Shown here in pieces: positions 58,551 through 64,000 of a DNA stretch of 64,000 nucleotides; position 1 is the first letter of the stretch; every line of letters starts with the position of its first letter. The notes under the pieces are model-generated. The model had not been told where the DNA came from. It saw only the letters and a list, made by a program, of their open reading frames with translations, and searched no databases. This DNA comes from Shouchella lonarensis. Lineage in GTDB: Bacteria; Bacillota; Bacilli; Bacillales; Bacillaceae_D. The translations under genes and the position numbers were made by a program. The stretch spans positions 1 through 64,000 of the forward strand of contig NZ_FMYM01000008.1 in the NCBI RefSeq assembly GCF_900096965.1, written 5' to 3'.

Positions 58551-60592
58551 ATCTTGCAAACGTACCTGTAACAGAGGTGAAAGGGGTTGGGGAGGAGAGC
58601 GCAAAACAATTGGCAGCGTTAGGCGTGACGTCTATCGCTCATTTGCTTGCATACTTTCCCTTTCGTTACGAGGACTATGAACGAAAAAGCGTTACCGAAG
58701 CTCGGCATGATGCACGTGTAACAATGGAGGGTGTCATTCAAGATACACCGTCGATCCGCTATTATGGACGTAAGAAAAACCGGTTGACATTTCGGATGTT
58801 GACAGAGGATGTCCTTATATCCGTTACACTATTTAACCGCGCGTTTTTAAAAAGTAAACTGACGATCGGTAGTGCAGTGACAGTGACAGGGAAGTGGGAT
58901 CAGCATCGTTTGGCTTTGACAGCAAGTGAATTGCAACTGGGGTTGAGTCAGCGTGATGAGGAGATGTCATCTGTTTATTATGGTGCCGGGAAATTGACGA
59001 GTAAAGTGTTGCACAAATGGATGGTAAACGCTTTAACACAATTTGGTGAGCACATTGTTGAGCCATTGCCATTCACATTGCGAGAAAAATATCGCCTCAT
59101 CGACAAGCGTAAAACGATTGAATTACTACATGTGCCAGAAAGCCCAGAAGCTGTCCGGCAAGCACGACGTCGCTATGTCTATGAAGAATTTTTGCTGTTT
59201 CAGCTGAAAATGCATGTGGCGAAAGCGCGGCAACGTCAGGCAGAGGAAGGTGCATCACTAACGATTGTGCCAACAGCAACGGATAAGTTCCTTCATTCGC
59301 TTTCGTTTACTTTGACAGAGGGGCAACAACAAGCGTTGAAAGACGTGTTCGCAGATTTACGTGCGCCTTATCGAATGAACAGGCTATTACAGGGCGATGT
59401 TGGTTCTGGGAAAACAGTTGTCGCTGCCGCATGTATGTTTGCGGTTGCCAATACAGGAAACCAAAGTGCGTTAATGGTGCCAACAGAGATTTTAGCAGAG
59501 CAACATAGTGCGTCGTTGCAAACCTGGTTTGCTCCATTTGGACTTGAAGTCGTGTTGCTTGTAGGTTCTCTTACGGCAAAGCGCCGACGAGCAGCCTTAG
59601 CGAAGATCGAGTCAGGCGAGGCAGCAATTGTTGTTGGGACACATGCACTCATTCAAGAAACGGTTTCATTTCACTCACTTCGCTTTGTTGTCATTGATGA
59701 GCAACATCGGTTCGGTGTCGCCCAGCGGCGGTTGCTAAGAGAAAAAGGCGTACATGCGGATATGTTGTTTATGACCGCGACCCCGATCCCACGCACGCTT
59801 GCAATTACAGCGTTTGGTGATATGGACGTCTCGGTTTTGGCAGAGCTCCCTGCAGGACGAAAGCCAATTGATACATATTGGCTGCAGCCCGATCTTTTAC
59901 CACGAGTGCTCGGATTTATGGAGAAAGCGTTGCGCCAAGGCGAGCAGGCATATGTCATTTGTCCACTCATTGAAGAATCAGAGCAGCTAGACGTGCAAAA
60001 CGCGATGGATCTTCATACGCAGCTTGTCCAGCATTTTGCGCCTAACTTTGAAGTTGGACTCATGCATGGACGTTTGGCGGCATTTGAAAAAGAAGAAGTG
60101 ATGGATGCATTCGTAAAAAATGAAGTCCAAATACTCGTGTCGACGACGGTCGTTGAAGTTGGCGTGAACGTACCGAATGCGACAGTGATGGTCATTTATG
60201 ATGCCGACCGATTCGGGTTGTCACAATTACACCAGTTACGCGGACGCGTTGGGCGTGGAGAAGCGAAATCGACGTGTGTCTTACTTGCTGCGCCAAAAAC
60301 AGAAGTAGGGAAAGAACGGATGCGAATGATGACCGAAACAAATGATGGCTTTGAATTGGCAGAGAAGGATTTAGCTATTCGTGGACCAGGTGATTTTTTT
60401 GGCGCAAAACAAAGTGGTCTGCCAGATTTTAAACTTGCTGATGTGACGCATGATTATCGGACATTGGAAGTCGCGCGTCAGGATGCCGCAGAGATTGTCT
60501 CAACAGGTGCGCTATATGAAGATGAAGCTTATAAGGAATTGTTAAACCTCTTAACGGAAGAAGGGGTTTTTACTGAAACAAAACTAGACTAA
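58547..60592 (+). CDS. recG: ATP-dependent DNA helicase RecG
   Basis: A 681-residue branched-DNA helicase acting in fork rescue and recombination. The wedge/OB domain occupies the first ~160 residues, Walker A LLQGDVGSGKTVVAAACMFA is near 280, DEQH near 383, TATPIPRTLAIT near 405, and QLRGRVGRGEAKSTCVLLA near 560. The TTG start at 58547 has no obvious ribosome binding site, but it overlaps the sdaAA stop and matches the N-terminus of homologues, so coupling is likely. Confidence 0.92.
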   Translation: MNLANVPVTEVKGVGEESAKQLAALGVTSIAHLLAYFPFRYEDYERKSVTEARHDARVTMEGVIQDTPSIRYYGRKKNRLTFRMLTEDVLISVTLFNRAFLKSKLTIGSAVTVTGKWDQHRLALTASELQLGLSQRDEEMSSVYYGAGKLTSKVLHKWMVNALTQFGEHIVEPLPFTLREKYRLIDKRKTIELLHVPESPEAVRQARRRYVYEEFLLFQLKMHVAKARQRQAEEGASLTIVPTATDKFLHSLSFTLTEGQQQALKDVFADLRAPYRMNRLLQGDVGSGKTVVAAACMFAVANTGNQSALMVPTEILAEQHSASLQTWFAPFGLEVVLLVGSLTAKRRRAALAKIESGEAAIVVGTHALIQETVSFHSLRFVVIDEQHRFGVAQRRLLREKGVHADMLFMTATPIPRTLAITAFGDMDVSVLAELPAGRKPIDTYWLQPDLLPRVLGFMEKALRQGEQAYVICPLIEESEQLDVQNAMDLHTQLVQHFAPNFEVGLMHGRLAAFEKEEVMDAFVKNEVQILVSTTVVEVGVNVPNATVMVIYDADRFGLSQLHQLRGRVGRGEAKSTCVLLAAPKTEVGKERMRMMTETNDGFELAEKDLAIRGPGDFFGAKQSGLPDFKLADVTHDYRTLEVARQDAAEIVSTGALYEDEAYKELLNLLTEEGVFTETKLD

Positions 60593-60595
60593 CGC

Positions 60596-60644
60596 TTGCC
60601 ACGGGTGACCAATCATTATATACTAGTCTTAGTACCTAGTCACA
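60596..60644 (+). promoter_or_regulatory. fapR promoter with FapR operator
   Basis: TTGCCA (60596-60601), a 17-base spacer and TATACT (60619-60624) form a sigma-A promoter. TTAGTACCTAGT (60629-60640) immediately after it matches the left half of the FapR operator, and the following CACA is a weak right half. The operator would cover the transcription start, giving malonyl-CoA-relieved autoregulation as in B. subtilis. Confidence 0.7.
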
Positions 60645-60685
60645 TTATTTGTTAAAAGCAAGAGAAGGGTCATCGGACGGGTGAT

Positions 60686-61291
60686 ATGAGGATGAGACAA
60701 AAAAAGCAACTACGCCAAAAAAAACTTGTAGAAACGTTAGCGCAAAATCCTTTTATGACCGATGAGGAATTAGCGGCTTATTTCTCGGTGAGCATTCAAA
60801 CGATTCGGCTTGACCGACTCGAACAAAATATACCTGAATTACGCGAACGCATTAAAGACGAAGCGATTCGAAAACGGGATACAGTTATTGCCTTACACCC
60901 AGACGAAGTATTTGGGGAGATTGTCGACTTGCAATTAGATGAACATGCGATCTCCATTTTTGATGTTGGCAAGGAGCATGTATTTGCGCGTAGCGGGATT
61001 GCGCGTGGGCATCATTTATTTGCGCAAGCGAACTCCCTCGCTGTAGCGCTCATGAATGAGGCGCTCGCTTTAACGGCAAAAGCGCACATCCATTTTACAA
61101 CGCCAGTGAAAGAAGGGTCGCGTGTCATTGCCAAAGCGATTGCTTGTGTGGATGATCAAGGGCGCACACTTGTGACGGTGACCAGTCGCGTGCAGCAAGA
61201 GATTGTGTTTAAAGGTGAGTTTTTCATGTATCGTGGGACGGTATCGTCACCTGAAGAAGAAGGGGGGAACGATGATGAGACTCGTGATTGA
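60686..61291 (+). CDS. fapR: Fatty acid and phospholipid biosynthesis repressor FapR
   Basis: A 201-residue repressor with an N-terminal helix-turn-helix ([20 protein letters not shown], about residues 24-43) and a C-terminal hot-dog domain that binds malonyl-CoA, including [20 protein letters not shown]. When malonyl-CoA accumulates, the protein leaves its operators and lipid genes are expressed. The start is ATG 60686 or the ATG at 60692. The end overlaps plsX, which FapR controls. Confidence 0.93.
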   Translation: MRMRQKKQLRQKKLVETLAQNPFMTDEELAAYFSVSIQTIRLDRLEQNIPELRERIKDEAIRKRDTVIALHPDEVFGEIVDLQLDEHAISIFDVGKEHVFARSGIARGHHLFAQANSLAVALMNEALALTAKAHIHFTTPVKEGSRVIAKAIACVDDQGRTLVTVTSRVQQEIVFKGEFFMYRGTVSSPEEEGGNDDETRD

Positions 61292-62255
61292 TGCTATGGG
61301 TGGCGACCATGCGCCTCGTGCGCATGTCGCTGCAGCAGAACAAGCGATTGCCGCATTTCCGTCACTACAAGTGACATTGATTGGAGATGAAACGGCGATC
61401 CGTGCTCATTTACGTGATGAAACGCGAATCACCATTGTACATACAGATGAGCAAATTGAAGATACAGACAAGCCGACGACGGCTGTCCGACGTAAGAAGC
61501 AAGCATCAATGGTGCTTGCTGTCCAAGAGGTGAAAGAAGGGCGTGCAGATGCATGTATTTCTTCGGGCAATACAGGCGCGTTGATGACCGCAGGGTTACT
61601 TTATGTTGGAAGACTGAAAGGGATTGACCGTCCAGCATTATCGCCGATGTTGCCGACACAGGATGGAAAAGGATTTTTACTTTTGGATGTTGGTGCCAAT
61701 ATGGATGCCAAGCCGGAGCATTTGTTACAATATGCCATTATTGGTGATGCGTATATGAAACGTGTGCGCGATGTTGCTAAGCCGCGAATTGGTTTGCTCA
61801 ACGTTGGTTCAGAAGCAGGTAAAGGAACAGAGCTAACGAAAGTAGCCTTTTCCTTGCTAGAAAACAGTGATTTACATTTCGTTGGCAACGTGGAGGCACG
61901 TGATTTGCTTGACGGGGTGTGTGATGTCGTTGTATGTGACGGATTTTCTGGCAACCTTGTTTTAAAGTCAATTGAAGGCACCGCAAAGATGATCTTTGCG
62001 ATTTTAAAGCAACAGTTAACGAGCACGTGGTCAGCCAAACTTGCAGCCGGGGTATTAAAACCTCACTTCAAGGAAATCAAAGCAAAATTAGATTATGCTG
62101 AGTACGGCGGGGCTGGTTTATTCGGATTAAAGGCACCCGTCATTAAAGCGCACGGCTCTTCAGATGCACAAGCGTTGTTTCACGCCATTCGCCAAGCGCA
62201 GCTAATGGTTGAACAACAAGTTGTACAAGTCATTCGTGAAAATTTACCAGAATAA
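61275..62255 (+). CDS. plsX: Phosphate acyltransferase PlsX
   Basis: A 326-residue enzyme exchanging acyl-ACP with phosphate to give acyl phosphate for Pls[19 protein letters not shown] at the start, [19 protein letters not shown] near residue 95 and [17 protein letters not shown] near 220 are typical. The ATG at 61275 (or 61272) follows AGGGGGGAACG inside the end of fapR. It also links to the FakA route upstream, since both feed acyl phosphate. Confidence 0.94.
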   Translation: MRLVIDAMGGDHAPRAHVAAAEQAIAAFPSLQVTLIGDETAIRAHLRDETRITIVHTDEQIEDTDKPTTAVRRKKQASMVLAVQEVKEGRADACISSGNTGALMTAGLLYVGRLKGIDRPALSPMLPTQDGKGFLLLDVGANMDAKPEHLLQYAIIGDAYMKRVRDVAKPRIGLLNVGSEAGKGTELTKVAFSLLENSDLHFVGNVEARDLLDGVCDVVVCDGFSGNLVLKSIEGTAKMIFAILKQQLTSTWSAKLAAGVLKPHFKEIKAKLDYAEYGGAGLFGLKAPVIKAHGSSDAQALFHAIRQAQLMVEQQVVQVIRENLPE

Positions 62256-62264
62256 GGTGATACC

Positions 62265-63203
62265 ATGACGAAACGAGCGTTTTTGTTCCCTGGACAAGGG
62301 GCACAAAAAGTAGGAATGGGACAGGAACTGTTTGCAACGGAAGCAGAAGCACAAAATTTATTGCATCAAGCAGATGAAATACTAGGTTTGTCTTTGTCAG
62401 CAATGATACTTGATGGGCCGGAAGAAGATTTAAAGCGTACAGCCTACGCTCAGCCGGCACTCGTAACAATGAGTGCGGCAGTGTTGTCACTGTTCCAATC
62501 CGCTGGCATTCGGGCTGATTACGTTGCCGGTCATAGTTTAGGAGAATATAGTGCGTTATTTGCGAGTGAAGCAGTTTCTTTTCAAGATACCGTGCGACTT
62601 GTGCACGAGCGTGGCAAATTGATGGAGCAGTCTGTACCAAACGGTCGCGGGACAATGGCCGCAGTATTAGGACTAGAACAAGCAACACTTGAGTCGATCG
62701 TGGCACAAGTGTCAAATGGGAATGAAGTTGTTGAGCTTGCTAACTTGAATTGTCCGGGTCAAATTGTCATTTCCGGGACGAAAGCAGCAGTGGAAGCAGC
62801 AGGTGAGAAGGCGAAGGAAGCGGGGGCACGCCGGGTGATGCCGCTGGCAGTGAGTGGGCCGTTTCATTCATCATTAATGAAACCTGCCGCAGAAAAATTT
62901 GCGCAAGTATTGGCAGAAACAGATGTAGCAACATTACGTACCCCGCTAATCTCAAATGTTAGTGCCGACGTGGTGACATTACCAGAAGTTGTCCGCACGC
63001 AATTGGTGGAACAAATTTATTCCCCAGTTCGATTTGAGGAAAGTATTCGACGGATGATTGCCCTTGGGGTGGATACGTTTATTGAAATTGGTCCAGGAAA
63101 CGTGCTTACCGGTCTTGTCCGCAAAATCGACCGCAGTATGAACGCATTTTCCGTACAAGACAAAGCTTCGTTTACAAAAACAATGGAAGCATTATCCTCT
63201 TAA
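62265..63203 (+). CDS. fabD: Malonyl-CoA:acyl carrier protein transacylase
   Basis: A 312-residue enzyme loading malonyl groups on [17 protein letters not shown] is at the N-terminus, the nucleophile serine is in [19 protein letters not shown] near residue 91, and [11 protein letters not shown] near 200 carries the partner histidine. AAGGTG precedes the ATG. Confidence 0.95.
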   Translation: MTKRAFLFPGQGAQKVGMGQELFATEAEAQNLLHQADEILGLSLSAMILDGPEEDLKRTAYAQPALVTMSAAVLSLFQSAGIRADYVAGHSLGEYSALFASEAVSFQDTVRLVHERGKLMEQSVPNGRGTMAAVLGLEQATLESIVAQVSNGNEVVELANLNCPGQIVISGTKAAVEAAGEKAKEAGARRVMPLAVSGPFHSSLMKPAAEKFAQVLAETDVATLRTPLISNVSADVVTLPEVVRTQLVEQIYSPVRFEESIRRMIALGVDTFIEIGPGNVLTGLVRKIDRSMNAFSVQDKASFTKTMEALSS

Positions 63204-63217
63204 AAGGAGTGAAAAGC

Positions 63218-63961
63218 ATGTTGGAAAATCAAACGGCGATTGTCACCGGTGCATCGCGGGGGATTGGTAAGGCCATTGCATTCGAATTAGCAAAGGCAGG
63301 AGCAAATGTTGTTGTAAACTATGCTGGCAGCGAGGCACGTGCAGCTGAAGTGGTAGCTGAGATTCAAGCTTTAGGAAGAGAGGCTGTTGCTTATCAAGCG
63401 GATGTGTCACAAAGCGAACAAGTGACAGCGATGATTAAAGATACATTAGCACAATTCGGTAAAATTGATATTCTCGTCAATAATGCAGGGATTACACGGG
63501 ACAATTTGCTCATGCGTATGAAAGAACAAGAGTGGGATGAGGTATTGGACATCAATTTAAAAGGGGTCTTTCATTGCGCGAAAGCAGTGAGTCGGTCGAT
63601 GATGAAGCAACGCTCTGGTCGCATTATTAACGTTGCTTCCGTTGTGGGTGTCATGGGGAATGCTGGACAGGCAAACTATGTTGCGGCGAAAGCAGGTGTC
63701 ATTGGTTTAACGAAATCGCTGGCACGGGAACTTGCCGCCCGCAATATTCGTGTCAATGCTGTTGCGCCGGGTTTTATTACAACAGAGATGACAGATAGCC
63801 TTGGGGAAGACATTCAGACACAATTGCAAGCACAAATTCCCCTTGGAACATTGGGAGAACCAGAAGATGTTGCGCGTGTTGTCCGTTTCTTGGCAAGCGA
63901 AGATGCATCGTATATGACAGGACAAACAATTCACGTGGATGGTGGCATGGTGATGCCGTAA
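63218..63961 (+). CDS. fabG: 3-oxoacyl-ACP reductase
   Basis: A 247-residue NADPH-dependent SDR for the first reduction of fatty acid elongation. The cofactor site is [20 protein letters not shown] near residue 8. The catalytic Ser is in [15 protein letters not shown] and the Tyr-x3-Lys in [14 protein letters not shown] near residue 151. ATG 63218 follows AAAAGGAG. The window ends 39 bases after its stop; the acyl carrier protein gene that usually follows is not reached. Confidence 0.95.
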   Translation: MLENQTAIVTGASRGIGKAIAFELAKAGANVVVNYAGSEARAAEVVAEIQALGREAVAYQADVSQSEQVTAMIKDTLAQFGKIDILVNNAGITRDNLLMRMKEQEWDEVLDINLKGVFHCAKAVSRSMMKQRSGRIINVASVVGVMGNAGQANYVAAKAGVIGLTKSLARELAARNIRVNAVAPGFITTEMTDSLGEDIQTQLQAQIPLGTLGEPEDVARVVRFLASEDASYMTGQTIHVDGGMVMP

Positions 63962-64000
63962 TCGGAGGTCAAAGGAAGTTTATAGTGAAGAGGGTTTTAA

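Noticed and set aside
57632-58609. Minus-strand open frame of 325 codons over sdaAA
   Set aside because: It is the mirror of a highly conserved gene, has no ribosome binding site, and is rich in Ala/Ser/Pro without family motifs.

Overview
The window reads as a chromosomal segment of an endospore-forming, low-to-moderate GC Gram-positive bacterium of the Bacillaceae. The evidence is a gene order close to Bacillus subtilis (ylyA-like/lspA/rluD/pyr operon; rqcH/yloB; remA/gmk/rpoZ/coaBC/priA/fmt/rsmB/rlmN/prpC/prkC/rsgA/rpe/spoVM/rpmB/yloU/fakA/degV/sdaAB/sdaAA/recG/fapR/plsX/fabD/fabG), strong GGAGG-type ribosome binding sites, frequent GTG/TTG starts, a 26-residue SpoVM, and PyrR-type attenuators. 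The exact genus cannot be fixed from the sequence alone. The acidic secreted lipoprotein would suit an alkaliphilic or halotolerant bacillus (inference).

Layout. 1-4303: a DUF368/PopT undecaprenyl-phosphate translocase, a decayed IS200/IS605 TnpB tail on the minus strand, a secreted CpdB-type nucleotidase lipoprotein and a DksA/YlyA-like protein. 4405-17493: lspA, rluD and the complete pyrimidine operon pyrR-P-B-C-carA-carB-K-D-F-E. It starts from a sigma-A promoter that overlaps the rluD stop codon and has two PyrR attenuators; the third one known from B. subtilis has no room here. 17556-18203: an orphan methyltransferase. 18236-23175: first arm of a glycosylation island. 23334-27846: rqcH (minus strand) and the P-type Ca2+ ATPase yloB. 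28012-39448: second arm of the glycosylation island, eleven co-directional genes. 39549-40312: a tandem fluC/crcB pair. 40545-63961: the conserved housekeeping block from remA to fabG.

The glycosylation island is the accessory part. It has four CgeB-like glycosyltransferases, four members of a second GT4-like family, a methyltransferase-like/glycosyltransferase fusion, and two separate sets of dehydratase + PLP aminotransferase + hexapeptide acetyltransferase, each able in principle to make an N-acylated amino-dideoxy nucleotide sugar. It has no phosphoglycosyl transferase, flippase, polymerase or oligosaccharyltransferase. Cytoplasmic glycosylation of a protein surface (spore crust/exosporium or flagellin) therefore fits better than export of a lipid-linked glycan. 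Two divergent promoters at 19245-19403 match the mother-cell sigma-K pattern, which favours the spore surface.

The housekeeping genes fall into apparent operons: remA to rpe (nucleotide metabolism, translation, PrkC/PrpC signalling), yloU-fakA-degV (fatty-acid kinase), sdaAB-sdaAA-recG, and fapR-plsX-fabD-fabG under a promoter covered by a FapR-type operator. Compared with B. subtilis, yicC (before remA), def (between priA and fmt) and thiN (between rpe and spoVM) are absent from their usual places.
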